Made by a program: the position numbers and the translations under genes
NCBI GenBank assembly: GCA_013398295.1
Contig: VZSF01002028.1
Location: forward strand, 637,894 to 701,893
DNA length: 64,000 nt
From: Chionis minor
Lineage: Eukaryota; Chordata; Aves; Charadriiformes; Chionididae
Reading direction: 5' to 3'
Part shown: piece by piece, positions 35,736 to 49,123 of the stretch
How the letters are laid out: each line of letters starts with the position of its first letter
Position numbering within the stretch: the first letter of the stretch is position 1
Notes under the pieces: generated by a model
The model's database searches: none
What the model saw: the letters and a program-made list of their open reading frames with translations, nothing else
Told to the model about the DNA's origin: nothing

Positions 35736-38700
35736 GGTAGTTGCCATTCCATATGTTTTTCATAGTTTGTAATGACATAGTTAGTGAGATCATTGAACTC
35801 ATTTCACTAATGACTTGCACTGACTGAAAATACAAAATTCCATAAGCTCTTTCCCCATCTTTACTATTGCTGAGCTGACTTTCTCCCAGTAAAAAACAAC
35901 ATGCTTAAGATAAGACTCTTCTCTGCTACTACACTGCCAGTCTTTCTTCACAGTTCCTGCCAAAACAAGTCAAAATAAGCCTCAATATTTAATTGTTTAA
36001 GAAGATTTTGGGTGTGTTTCATCCTTCCAGTAACATATTCCGGTATTTCCAGTTGCATATTTTTCAGGAAGTCTGAAGACTAACATATTTTATTGCAGAA
36101 GGTTTAATTTCCTTCTGTCTTTTATTCTCTCATTTTTGCAATTTATGCCGTAAAAGATATCAATGCGGTATGAAACAAAAAAATATTTAAACTTTTGTGT
36201 TAGGACAGAAAAGAGTGTGTTTTTCTTCTGCTTTGGTTAGAAAAAGTGAAGGAGTATTACATTTCCTGTAAGCCTGGAAACACTGAATCAGTTGTTTTTT
36301 TTTTTTAAATCTGCAAGTCTGTGGTCTGAAGGAAAAATTGGGCATTTTCATATGGAGTGTTACACTACAGGATGGTGGTTTTGTGACTCGCCCATACCCA
36401 CGGCGAGAGCAGCCTTCAGGAAGTTTTATGGATTAAATGCTATTGACAGCAACACCGTCACTGCATCACTGAACGACGGGGGCTGCACGCCTGGGAGCGT
36501 AGTCTTCCGCTCCGTAGTTACTTCAGAAGCCACATGAGAATATGGAGTTGGGAAGGACTGAACTTTCTCACCTGCAACGAACAATTAGAAGGTCTAAGGT
36601 CTAAGACAGAAATGGTCAGAATGCCACTTTGAAGCTGTGAATTTAATGACAAGCTCCTGATACACCGTAGCACTTTCTGCAATGCAGAAGAATGCAAAAT
36701 CCTTGCAATTGCATCATTATGACATGATAATAGTGCATAAATCCAAAGCTATTTGAGCAGGGTACTGTTAGAAATATTGGATGCAAACCTATTAAATAGC
36801 TAATGCCATCAGCACAGATCTACGTACAGTCTCTGCACAAAGGAGCTGGGAACAGTAAAGATAATTTAAACATTCAACTACTGTGAGGAAAGAACATGAG
36901 AAAAAGCTGAGGGTGGTTTGTTACTGTTATTTTGGTCCTCACAGGACATCCCAAGTCCTCTCTACCCTCAGTCTGACCCGTTTGTCTGACCCACCTCACT
37001 TGTCTTATTTAATAGCTCCTTTTCTCTTCCTCTCTGATTCTGATTACCGTCCCATATACGGTAGTTTCATCAGGTGAGTGAAGATAACTGAGAAACTTCT
37101 CTCTATACAGCATGCTGTGGAACCTAGGCTGGCTGTCACCTCTGGTTTGTGGCCGGTCCTAAGGGAAATGAAGCAATGCATCAAGCACAGAAAATGAAAA
37201 ACAGAAAAATCAGAGGGAAGGCAGAGACAGGCCAGGTTGCTTTAGCAAGGTTGCTAGAACTCGCTGACAAAGTCGTATTTTCATCTGGGAGATTCTTCCA
37301 CTTCTTTTCCCTTGTGGAGGATGCGTAACACACAGAGCTGGCTGGAGTAGGACAGGTTGTCGTGGTGTGTTTCAGACAACGTGGTCTGGTACCAATTCCC
37401 TGGTCCTGCACGTAGAGCTGCTGTAGAGCGTCAGATGAGAGCACCGCGCTCTGCGGGCTGTGCAGTGCCACTTCCTGGCATTGTGTAGTGCATCTCTAGA
37501 AGTGGGTTACTTCCCACCTTCTTCCTCCCCTCCCGTGGAAGCCATGAACTCTGTAGTCTCAGACCAGAAATTCATTCTGCCATGAATTTGGCCTTACACA
37601 AACCCCAGAGGAGCCGTGCAGCTGTCTGCTGCCCAAACCAGCAACACTTATTTCCTCCAGAGAAAAGCAGAGAATTGAGTAAACGCCGTCTGATGGTTGG
37701 ATGTGGGTTATAAGCCACCAGCTGGACCATTCTATCCCGGAAAGGAACAGTGAAGTTTTTTGGCTAAGTGCTAAAAGTTTGCATATAAGAATCCAAAAGG
37801 AGAACAGGGTTATTGCTTTAAACTTGCTTTATCCTTTAAAAATATGCTTTTCCAGAATTATTCATTTTGGATGCTTCAAACTGTGGAGAAAGTTTAATTC
37901 CTTGTTTTCCTTGCTAGGGTGAGTGACATCTTAAATATTAGACAGAAACGTAAAGAGTTATTCTGGAAATGTGAACTGGGATAAGTCTGATTTACAGAAA
38001 TCACCACTCCAGTGGAGATGCCAGGGACTGCGCGTGTCAGCTGTTTGAAGAAAGTGGGGAGTCCTCACTCAGCTCGCCTCAACTCCACCGATCACCTCAC
38101 CAGCTGCTAATGAAATGGGCAGTGTTTCCCAAGGCAGGCTTGGCAGTAACATCTCTGGGTTGCTCCTGGTTGCTGTTCCAAGTGAATGGCAGTGTAACAG
38201 CACCATAACATTGTCCTGATGTATGTGCAGTTGGGCAAAATAAAAATTGGTAGGGACTTTCAGTATTTTTGGTCTTGCATTTTGAGTAAACGTTATCAGA
38301 GGACAGCAAGAGACAGAATTCTGTTTTTAACAGGCATTCTTTGTTTCTTTTTACTTTATGAGGTCAGATTTCAATTCACTGCAATCAAAGCTTTGCCAAA
38401 TTTTATTTTAAAACTTCGCTGAATTTTATTTTTCTGATAAGACTTCTATTTTCCTAGTGATTCAAAAATTGTTGAGTTTGTGGAACAGTGCAAGGAAGTA
38501 TTGGCTGAATGTTGCAGTATCTCTGCTCTTCATTCAGATTCGTTGCAACTGGTGACTCATTGAGTTATGTGGGTCAGCATTCCAAAAATGCCTGCACAGC
38601 TTCAGCCTCTGAGACCGTGGTTATGCATTGAGCAGCGGCACTGCTGAAGACCTGGCTTTGGCCACTTGTTGCTGCTTTTGCACTACTTTTTGTGTCCTAT

Positions 38701-41700
38701 TGACACAAGCAGTCGCAGGGTCATGTGGCGAGCTGGATGAAGAAACCGATCCAGCTGAAACTTAACCATGCAAAACATTATTTTTTTCCTGCTGGACCAC
38801 CTCCCCACATTGAGAAGCAGGACTGAGCAGCCAGGATTAGGCTGAGGACGCTTCTTAAGATTTCTGAAAGTTGTTAAACTCAAAAAGTTGCCAAAATTGA
38901 ATCCCTGACCTTATGTCTGTTAATGAGAACATAGGCTCCTGTGAATTTTTATCACTTTTGAAAACAGGACATAGGTAAATTGGGTTCTTTTTGTAGTTTT
39001 TACCATCATTTTTAATATATATAATATAAATATTAAATGACAAAGAACAAATACTAGAAAGGTGAAATACCAGTCTTCCTTCTCACAGCTTCCTTGCTTT
39101 CAAGCAGGCTTGCTGCTTGGGACAGTAAGGGCTAATTCTAGGGGAGAGAAATGGTCAGGATGTCAAAATAAGGCATATGGTTCTCCTGTATTTTTACTTT
39201 CTCAGAGCCAACATTTTTCCTGCTGTATGCAGGGAGGGGACTGCAGACAGAATGTAGAAAATGAACTGTTCCTAAAGAGAGTTCTTGCTGCTTTTCATCA
39301 GAATATAGACTGTTGCTTCTGCCGGGAGGTTTGCAGATGAGAGAGGGAGATGCTCCAGGTGCAGCGGGGCAGCTGGTCACCAGAACCGGTGGATTGTGCC
39401 CTTGGTTTGGCAGTGTGGATGCACGAGTGTCAGTTGCCCACTCTGTCTGCTGGTCCTTACAACTGGTATGAAAACACTGCTGTATCGGCAGCTGCCCTGA
39501 AAACGGAGCAGTGCTTTTAAAGCATTACGAGATTGTCAAGAGAAAACGAGTCTGACAGTGTCCAAGAAAGCTTCGCTGTCCCCAAATTGCTCCTGCCTTA
39601 CTACAGAGAACATTGCTTGATGCAGAACTTCTGCTTTCCATTACTGATAATGAAGAAGAGCTGGTTCTGCCACGTTGCAAAGCAGTTTTTATAATGCTGC
39701 GACCACATGCTTGGATATTTCCAGCTTTCAAGTGACATCAGGGAGTGTACAAGAATTAAAAAGTTTCAGGTTCAGTGGCCAGCCTGGCCCAAACCACAAG
39801 ACATAAGTAACCAGGGTCACCGCTAATAAAGCCCTTTTTACCACAGAGAATGTTGTCACTGAGAGCAACCAAGGGGCATGCCCACACGCAGAGTTACTCC
39901 AAAAGCTTTTCTAGCAATCCAGGAATTATTAATAATTACTCGCTCTCAGGACAGGTCCTGTAAACACTTCCTCCCACACTAACTTGCTATGAACAATTTC
40001 AGTGTGACTATAAGGAGAAAGTACAGTTTTGTGGTTACTGTAGTTCATCAGCCCTTTCAGAGCTCTCCCACGGTACTTGCCCACTTCTCACGGAGTCCTC
40101 TCTTCCGTGATGTTCTGTATTTTGTGCTCCTTCACCGAGGCACCTCGTGGAGCAACAGTAGAAGAACGTCTGTCCCTGCCTTCCTCTCAGGTGCTGCTGT
40201 GCAGGGAAGTGTGTCATGTAACCCTCTCATACAGGCACGGGTGGGCAAAGACCGGCCAAGAGCTCCTGTCCTCTCAAAAACTCCGGACAGAAGAGGGCAG
40301 AGGTAGCTGACAGTTGGCAGAATTTCCCCCAGTAATGCCACCATCGGTGCTAGTGTCAGCCGAGGACGCACATTCTAGGAACGCTGAGAATGAAAAGGCT
40401 GGGCGCATTTCCTATTTTAAAGAGGCTTTTTAAATTCTCCGTATGCTTTCTTTTAAAAAATGCCTTTAATCTTTTTGATGTTCGCAGTACCCTGGAGAAT
40501 AATATGAGTTCTTTTCTCAGTTGATGAGTGTATTGCTTTTATAGGATTTGAAACCCTGACCTGGGTAGCCTATAACAAACCAGGATTTCGAATTCAGATC
40601 CAACTTGCTCTGTCTTGCTTCTGTTTCTAATCCAGAGGGAACCTTATCTGTTGTTATTTTGTATTTTGCGTGGTGCTATATCATGCTGCAGTAATTACTG
40701 CCATAGACAGAAGGGCCTTGCCCTCAAAGAAGGAAACTCGTGAACACAGCACACAATTCTGAAAAGGTCTGAAACCTGAGCAGAGGAAAGCAGGAGTTAA
40801 ACTGGCTTCTGCATAACTGTTGTTGTGTTTTACGCTTGACGTTCCATCCCTGTGCCTAATTCCTCAGTCTCGTCTTCCGTGGTGGCTTCGTTAGCAATGA
40901 GATGCTAATTAAATTTCATATTTACGATTAGAAAATAAAATCATTGGACCTTTTTAAAATAGATTTTTATGAGTTTTGGCTCAGTTAGCTGAGTCAGCAG
41001 TATAGATTCTGCAAGGCTGAACTTACTGGCTTTGGGAAAAAAAAAGATAAATAGAGAAAATAATGATGGAAGGAGAGTCTAATCTAAAACCTCATATAGT
41101 TTCTACACTGTATTAATTTTTGAGCATAATAAAAATAATCTTGTTTTTGTTCCTCACAGAAAGAAATGCTGTTAGTCATACAGAAAGAACACTACTTGTA
41201 TTATGTCTCAGAGGGTTCAAAGCTTAAAATTTCATCTAATCCTTAGAATCTCAATTGTAGTTGGAGACAATATGCTGAAAAGAGATTGATGCGTCAGCAG
41301 TGTTTGCCATCACCTGTTAGCTAGCCAAATATTTATTTCATGGACTCAGAGGTGTTAGAATTAACACAGGTAAGCACTGACACACAGCGTCTGCCCTCTT
41401 CCCCGTGGCATGTGTGCTGCTGGAGAGTTTATGCGGGACTGGAGAATCAGAACTACTTAAGCACTGCTGCCAGACAGCTTTATAGGTGCTATATAGAGCA
41501 GCTTCCTATTCATGTAAAAATTAGCACCTCATGAGGCTTTGAAGACCGATTTTTTAAATACTTAGTAGTTGAAGAATGCTCCAGTTGAGAAAAGATTTTT
41601 GAAAAAGCTCAGCTTCAATTTAAGCGTGTAAGAAAGACCTGATTTTTGAAAGTGCTTAGCACTCAGCAGCTCTCTGATTCATAACGCTATCTTATCCCAC

Positions 41701-44700
41701 ACTCTGAGGCAAGTCTTGCAAAAACCTGGCCATTTATTTTGATGCCTAAAAGCCACCTACGCTCTTTGAAAATCTGACCCTAATTACGAGTTGTGCCCTT
41801 GAGTAGGAATGAGAAATAGGGGAAATCAGTTCTCACATGTGGCAGCCATTTACTAGTGCTCATATTGCATGTAAACCTACCTCATACACAAATACAACAC
41901 TGCATTTAAAACAAAAGCTTTTCTGCACATTCTGCAAATGCTTTTGCTGTTGGCTTGTGATACTTTATACTATGAGGTACAGTTAATGCAGATAGCACAT
42001 AAGCAATTGTTATGCTTCAGGGCATAAGTAAGAAGTATAAAACAAAACTTCCACTGGCTTTTAGTTGGCTGTGATGCCTTACCACCCTTTGCGCTGTTAT
42101 ATGTCTTCTCCCAAAGTTCAGGATTTGAGTGCATGTAATCCTGCAAATCTTGCTTTTGTAATATTGTTTGTAGATGCTGTTTTAACAGCAGCTGCCTGTG
42201 CTTAAAGCCTGGGATGCTCACAGACAAAGTGTAATTCTGGCATTGCTTTACAGTTGCTGTTTTCACAAATAATTATTTCCACCATCAGCAGAGAATTCAA
42301 TAAAATTCTCATACTCTTCTGTTGACTCATTCTCTAGAACCACACTCGGGTGACAGTGGATAGTCAGATTTCTTGCTATTTTAGTACTTTGTTTCTTTGG
42401 TCTTTTCTCAAAATACGTGTTAATCGTGAACTGAACTGGCCAGAGTTTCCTGATGAGAACAGAGTTGAGTCTCTTCCCGTGGTTAGTTAATTCTTCTGGG
42501 ATAAGTTTTCCACATGAAAGCTTTACAGCATTTTATTCTGTGTTGTCAGAACAACGGACTTAGTTATGGAGAAAGCAACAGAAGATAGCTAATTCCTCTT
42601 TGCAAAGCTTTGAAGGTAGGAAATACAGAATTGCCAAGTATTTGGTATTACATCTTCCTCAAGACAGCAAGACAAGGTCGTAGAGAGGTTACTACTTACA
42701 GAAGTAAAGTACAGTCCCATTAAATAAAGAATCGGACCATTTTTGCTTTAAATTGCTCTAGAAGTGATTTAAAGGAGCCCTCCTGCAGGATGGAAAGTGA
42801 ATTGTCTCTCTGTTTTCCAGAGGTTCCTCTCCTGATCTTAATTGCAGGCCTTACAGCAAGGCTTCTTGGTGACTGCTGTGTTATCTGCAGGAAAGTAGGA
42901 CCTGTTTGAGGTCTCTCCTGCTCCCTCCAGAGCACACTGCTCTCTGTGGCTGTGAGAACACTTCCTCTAAGACTTTCCTCTGCAATTGTGTTGTATTTGA
43001 AAGCTACCCACAGCCTCTATTCAGAAGAAAAGGGAAGTAAAGCAGCCCCCAGCACCTTTCTGTCTACTATATATAGACAGTAAGTTTGAGAGAGAGGATG
43101 GTGGGTGTAGGTTTCCGGAGCTATGTGACACAGTCCCGCGACACTGGTACAAGAAGAGAAAGGACAGAGAGCAAGATAAAGAGGAGATGACCAGAAAGCA
43201 TTAGTGGGGGGAGAAAAAAAATGTATTTCCATGTGAAAGGAGAATTCTAATTTCCATCAGTAAAATAGCAGGCTGCTTCTGACTCCTGGTGAGGTTTTGT
43301 CCTTCCTAGGCCAGGTTGCTTGTGATCTCTTGTAGACTTTTTCTTGTCAAATGGCATCCAGTTGTCTTCTGTGTGTTTTGTGCTCTGCTGGCTGAGACGT
43401 TCACGCAGCTTTGAGCAGGCTTACAAGGACAGAGGATTTTGTCAATGAGCAGAACATCCAGGACCATGGCAGTCTGCGACTGGGAGTGAAGCTTACTTCT
43501 TCCAGTGACTTTGAGGTGGAAAGACTACAGGTATTTGTTATGTAAAGCATTTATGTCATTCTTCAAGCCGCAGTCAAACTAGCATGGGTAAGACAGCAGT
43601 CTGTACTTTAAAATTAGAGTCTGTTTTAAAGGAATAGTTACAAAGAGGTCACAAAATGGAATGAGGTATAGATATCTATCTATCTGTGTGAAGTTGTGCA
43701 TTTACATAACATGAACAAAATCTATGTGTGAATCATAGCAGTATCACCCTTAGGAGACTGGACAGCGTTTGATCCAACAGAATATATTGTTAGCAATTAA
43801 GAGCTAGACATGAATGGGTAAGTCTTCACAGAGCTAGGTGGGGAGCTATTATAACTTTGCATAGTGCCTTTAAAATATTTACCTGAATCGTGTTCTCATC
43901 ACAGTCAATGCATGCTGCTGTTATAATGCAGTAAACAGTTTGCATGTGGGTTATTTTTCATGTGTTTGGAGTATTATCGTTTGTTAAGGTTGATCTTTAT
44001 ACAAGGGTTACAAGAGTTGGCTTCTTATTTGTGCATTCTTTGTATTTTGTGGATTTTTGCTAATTGTAGGATTCTTAATATAGGCTTCTGTCTTATTTTC
44101 CTGGCATGTTATAAAGCCTCCTATATGAAATATTATTTTCAAACTTTCTTGGGCCATGGTAAATTACAGTGAGATTATCTGACAGCATTCAAGATTGGAG
44201 TGTAACCTTTTCTGTTGGAAGAGTGGCCTATCCATTTATTGTCAGTTGTTGCTGAATTTGGAGGTTGTTAAATTAGAGTGCAGTCCTCCCATCTAATGTG
44301 TTCTGCATTATCCTTTGACTGACTGGGGATGAGAGTATCACCTACAAGGAATCATTATCTGACTGCATGGAAGGTGTTCTTCTCTGAGTGTGTGCTGCTA
44401 TTTTTTTAAACTCATGTAACGTAGGAGTTTGTAGAACGTGTCAATTTTTTAAATAAAAGGACTAAGTAGCAGTTTTGTATGGCAGAGCTACACTTCTTTC
44501 TCTTTTCCCGTTTTATGTGACTCGTATTAACAGAAGCGGAGTCTTAAACATTGATGAGAACCGGGCTGTCTGTGCCGGGGTTGTGCGAGTTTCACGTGTA
44601 TGCACCAGCTAACGAATCTTTGTCCTTACCAGGTTCCTCTGTCATTCAGTCTGTGCAAATCCCTTATGAACACTGCCTCTCGCTACCAAAGAATGTGCTG

Positions 44701-45324
44701 GTTTTTGTAACGTGAGCACACACTCACTGGGACCTAACCTACGATCATCAAATCCATTTGCATGGTTGGGCAACTTGAATTTTTAATTCAGGACTCCTCT
44801 TAATCACACAGGACTGCACGCTTGCCCCCAGCTGTGCCTCCTCATCCTAAGCTAGTGAGAATCTCATTATCAATTGGAAAAACTGAGTGAATCACTCTCA
44901 AGGAAAAATTAACCTGGGACCTAGTAATGGCTTGTGAAGCATTTGTTGGACCAGCATTCTCACGAGCCCTCGGCAGCCTGAGGATGACAGCTTCTTTTTT
45001 AGATCTTGGCTTTTAGCACACATTAGTTGAAAGGAAATGCTCGTGTCAGGAGCTAATGCTGCACTCAAGAGAAAAAGGCCAGCTATATAAACATATTTGT
45101 ACTATGTTAACACAGTGATTTCTGTTGTCCTCCTCATCATCATGCGTAGCAGGATGGAGGCTGTGTAGATTAAAGCATTTATTAAATGTCAGGCTTTCAG
45201 CCTTCCACTGCTACTTTGCAAATCCTTTAAAATAGATGCACTAAATTCTTGTGGTAAATTATTTATTTAAATTATTGTGCCATTATCTTGATTTGCATGC
45301 TCAGAACTAACACTAATTTCTAAT

Positions 45325-45640
45325 GTGTCAAGATCTGTAGCAGGGCCTTCCCTATTTATCCCTTCATTTGCTTTACACCCCACATTCCTTCCCTTTGCCT
45401 TTATTAAGGCCTCTTCTATTCTCATCTCTGTCTCACTTCTGTTCCTCACTTTCGTTATGTTGAGTTCCCCTTTCTCTAACTTTCTTTTTCTTTTCCTCTT
45501 CCTTTTTTATATTCCCTTTTCCTTTGACCTGACCGTTTTTCATCCCCAAATATTGTCTTTCTCTCTCATCTTCATTTTTTCCCCTCCATCTCTCATTGCT
45601 CACCTCTTTTATTTCTCATTTACTTTCGCATATATTATCA
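45325..45640 (+). repeat. Pyrimidine-rich low-complexity tract
   Basis: C/T-rich run on the + strand (many ttcc, cttt and tctc units) of about 300 bases. The 106-codon open frame across it is composition-driven (Phe, Ser, Leu and Pro only) and not a gene. Confidence 0.65.
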
Positions 45641-46858
45641 TTTAATAATGGTAGTACTAAGAGTTTCTGAAATCTGCGTATCAGATTCTTAAACAATATG
45701 GGAAAACAAGATAATTTCCATCTACTATCACCAGCGTAGACATTGCCATCTGAAGAGACAAATCTCTCTTTGTTGACCCTCGAGGGAATCTAAGCAACTA
45801 GTAGTGGCTAGAAACCAATCTTTAGAGGTCATTGTCAAGTAGGAGTATAAAATGGTGGAATGAACTTTCGAACAGGCTATTTTCCATTTGCTAGAGAGCA
45901 ACTAGATTTCTAAGTTAAACTAGATGCCTAAGTCAAATTGGCGAGCTGAATCCACCCTCTAAATGTGCTCCTCTCTCAAGAGTGCTTAGGCAGTACGTCA
46001 CTGAGCGGGCTGGAAGCATCTTCACTGTAGGTAGAAAAAATAGTGACACAGAAAAATGTCGGAGTCGTCAAAACATCATTTAGGTTATTTGTAGAGGAGG
46101 ATTTTTCCATTTTCTTTGTTTATTATTGGTAATACATGTTCTACAACCAAATCTGATTGGACGTCTGCTGTCGGTTTGCTATTGAGACAAGATGAGTCAT
46201 TTCCTTCCTGTGTGATAAGATGATCAGAGGTCGAAGTTCTAAAGCTGGCAGACTTGAGGAAGACATAGACTTTAGATATGCTTACCAGATGGAGTGCAAA
46301 ATGGGAAAGCATAGATCTCAGCCTTTTATGAAACAGATCATTACAGGATCCTAATAAGTATTGCTGCACTGGTTAAGATCTTTTGCAATGATATTTCATT
46401 GTGCAAAACATGATTCTTAATGTGTAAACATTTTTTTCCTCCAGAAAGTGATAGGTATTTTATAGAATTTCATGAGCCATTTCAAAAGCAGACAAAAGCT
46501 AAATATAATAAGTGTGGAATTCAGTGCAAGGATTCTTCAGCTCTTAAGGAATATTATCGTGCAATACTGAAAAACTTGCGTATCTTGTTGCATTCAGTGC
46601 TTTCTGGTTTGGGTGATACTAAGCAAATCATTGGGTGCACTGACTGACAATACTAATAATTGATCCGTGTTTTACATATGCATTACCCTTTCTTTTTTTC
46701 TGAGGTGGAGTTTTATATGGATCTGTTCTTAGAAGAGTAAATAAAGGCAAAGGAAGAGATAATTAAGAAAGTTCCTATAGTATTAATTCTTCTGGCCCTC
46801 TTCTGTTAGGACAGGAATATTGATTAGAGACAAATCTCTAATTTATTCTCTTGCTTTC

Positions 46859-46872
46859 TTTTTTTTTTTTTT
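46859..46872. repeat. Poly-T homopolymer (T14), repeated in copy 2 at about 48073
   Basis: Fourteen T residues inside duplication copy 1, with an equal-length counterpart in copy 2. Equal lengths at such an unstable site argue that the copies are the same locus sequenced twice. Confidence 0.85.
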
Positions 46873-47516
46873 CATCGAGCAGAGACATGGAATAAGAGTA
46901 ACATGGCAGAATTCTTCATTTCTTTTTCTCTCGCTTGGGTGTTGAGCTAACAGTTATGAAAATGAGGGGAATTTTCTTTCCCTCGTCTGCTTGTAGAAGC
47001 AAGATGAATATGCCTCCAGAGTTCTTTGAACCAGTTAGCGAAGGTTTTTTTGGTTACCTCTGTCTCTCTCCTGTTCAGAAAATGGGAGCAGTATTTATGA
47101 CTATGGCTGTCATCTGGCTTCACTGAAGATCTGGCTTTACCTCACTGAAGCCTCGCAATTCTGCTAGTGTTTTGGGGTTTTTTGTAAGTTGTGTGTAACA
47201 GGAAGATTGACTCAATGGAATTGAACAGAATACTTTTGTGCGAAAATAATCCTATTTTGTGTTTAAAGCTTCTTGCTCTTCTATTACTTTGGTATCTCTT
47301 ATTCTATATTTTTCTTTCATATTTTGCTGAAACTGTGGCATTCAGTAAGCTGGCTGAATCTTTCTTATATAAAGAGGGGGTTCTGATATATACAGAATGG
47401 TTCTTTTCATATACAGCCAGCGTGACCTAAACCAGAAATACTGCCCAGTCCATTCAACAGCGCTGCTGGCTTCAGAAAGTATTCTAAGGCCTGCAAAATC
47501 TGAAGTAATAATAAAA

Positions 47517-47520
<4 letters not shown>

Positions 47521-47554
<34 letters not shown>
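47521..47554 (+). repeat. (ATA)n microsatellite, copy 1
   Basis: About eleven ATA/AAT units without interruption. Read on the minus strand it yields a poly-Tyr shadow frame, which is not a gene. An identical-length run occurs in copy 2. Confidence 0.95.
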
Positions 47555-47909
47555 GTTTTTCTAGGACCTTCCCATCTTGGTGGTTCCAATTGCCTTGCAG
47601 TAACTAATTAATGAGTCCTACCTTGGCATAAAAATACTTCTTACCAGCCTTGTTTTCAGGTGGGGACACTGAGGTGGAAAGAATGAATATAAAGTGCAAA
47701 TTGTTAAAGGCAGATGAAGACTCCTCTCCTTTGGGAGTCCAGATTAAGCATTTGTATGAAAAAAAATCTGGAAGTATAGGTAAACAAATTTAATCTTCTT
47801 AATCAATGTTTAAGACTTTTAAAAGTGGTTTTCAGTACCATAGAACATCCAGCAGTGCAGCCAACATAATTAGAAACTGCTGGTGTTCAGCATCTCAGAA
47901 AGCCAGGAG

Positions 47910-47910
47910 N
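47910..47910. other. Assembly gap marker (single N)
   Basis: The only ambiguous base I noticed in the window. It sits exactly between the two copies of the 1213-bp duplication, as expected where two overlapping contigs were placed end to end without merging. Confidence 0.95.
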
Positions 47911-48730
47911 TTTCTGAGGTGGAGTTTTATATGGATCTGTTCTTAGAAGAGTAAATAAAGGCAAAGGAAGAGATAATTAAGAAAGTTCCTATAGTATTAA
48001 TTCTTCTGGCCCTCTTCTGTTAGGACAGGAATATTGATTAGAGACAAATCTCTAATTTATTCTCTTGCTTTCTTTTTTTTTTTTTTCATCGAGCAGAGAC
48101 ATGGAATAAGAGTAACATGGCAGAATTCTTCATTTCTTTTTCTCTCGCTTGGGTGTTGAGCTAACAGTTATGAAAATGAGGGGAATTTTCTTTCCCTCGT
48201 CTGCTTGTAGAAGCAAGATGAATATGCCTCCAGAGTTCTTTGAACCAGTTAGCGAAGGTTTTTTTGGTTACCTCTGTCTCTCTCCTGTTCAGAAAATGGG
48301 AGCAGTATTTATGACTATGGCTGTCATCTGGCTTCACTGAAGATCTGGCTTTACCTCACTGAAGCCTCGCAATTCTGCTAGTGTTTTGGGGTTTTTTGTA
48401 AGTTGTGTGTAACAGGAAGATTGACTCAATGGAATTGAACAGAATACTTTTGTGCGAAAATAAGCCTATTTTGTGTTTAAAGCTTCTTGCTCTTCTATTA
48501 CTTTGGTATCTCTTATTCTATATTTTTCTTTCATATTTTGCTGAAACTGTGGCATTCAGTAAGCTGGCTGAATCTTTCTTATATAAAGAGGGGGTTCTGA
48601 TATATACAGAATGGTTCTTTTCATATACAGCCAGCGTGACCTAAACCAGAAATACTGCCCAGTCCATTCAACAGCGCTGCTGGCTTCAGAAAGTATTCTA
48701 AGGCCTGCAAAATCTGAAGTAATAATAAAA

Positions 48731-48768
<38 letters not shown>

Positions 48769-49123
48769 GTTTTTCTAGGACCTTCCCATCTTGGTGGTTC
48801 CAATTGCCTTGCAGTAACTAATTAATGAGTCCTACCTTGGCATAAAAATACTTCTTACCAGCCTTGTTTTCAGGTGGGGACACTGAGGTGGAAAGAATGA
48901 ATATAAAGTGCAAATTGTTAAAGGCAGATGAAGACTCCTCTCCTTTGGGAGTCCAGATTAAGCATTTGTATGAAAAAAAATCTGGAAGTATAGGTAAACA
49001 AATTTAATCTTCTTAATCAATGTTTAAGACTTTTAAAAGTGGTTTTCAGTACCATAGAACATCCAGCAGTGCAGCCAACATAATTAGAAACTGCTGGTGT
49101 TCAGCATCTCAGAAAGCCAGGAG
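47911..49123 (+). repeat. Copy 2 of the 1213-bp direct duplication
   Basis: Begins at the first base after the N and ends agaaagccaggag at 49123, where sequence continues uniquely (tgcaaatag…). It is nearly identical to 46697-47909. It is probably a redundant contig end and not a second genomic copy. Confidence 0.95.
48735..48768 (+). repeat. (ATA)n microsatellite, copy 2
   Basis: Same length and context as the run at 47521-47554. Confidence 0.95.

Larger units (their letters stand above)
46697..47909 (+). repeat. Copy 1 of a 1213-bp direct duplication
   Basis: Starts tttctgaggtggagttttat and ends agaaagccaggag, immediately before the N at 47910. It is repeated with a constant 1214-bp offset downstream. 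The (AAT)n microsatellite and the T14 run inside are the same length in both copies. The one difference I saw is T at 47250 versus G at 48464. It encodes nothing recognisable. Confidence 0.95.

Noticed and set aside
47407..47589. Minus-strand frame with a run of eleven tyrosines
   Set aside because: It is the translation of the ATA microsatellite, and it is repeated at 48621-48803 in copy 2.
46935..48644. Two pairs of identical open frames (63 and 79 codons) that look like a duplicated gene pair
   Set aside because: They lie inside the probable assembly duplication. They resemble no known protein and have no gene context.
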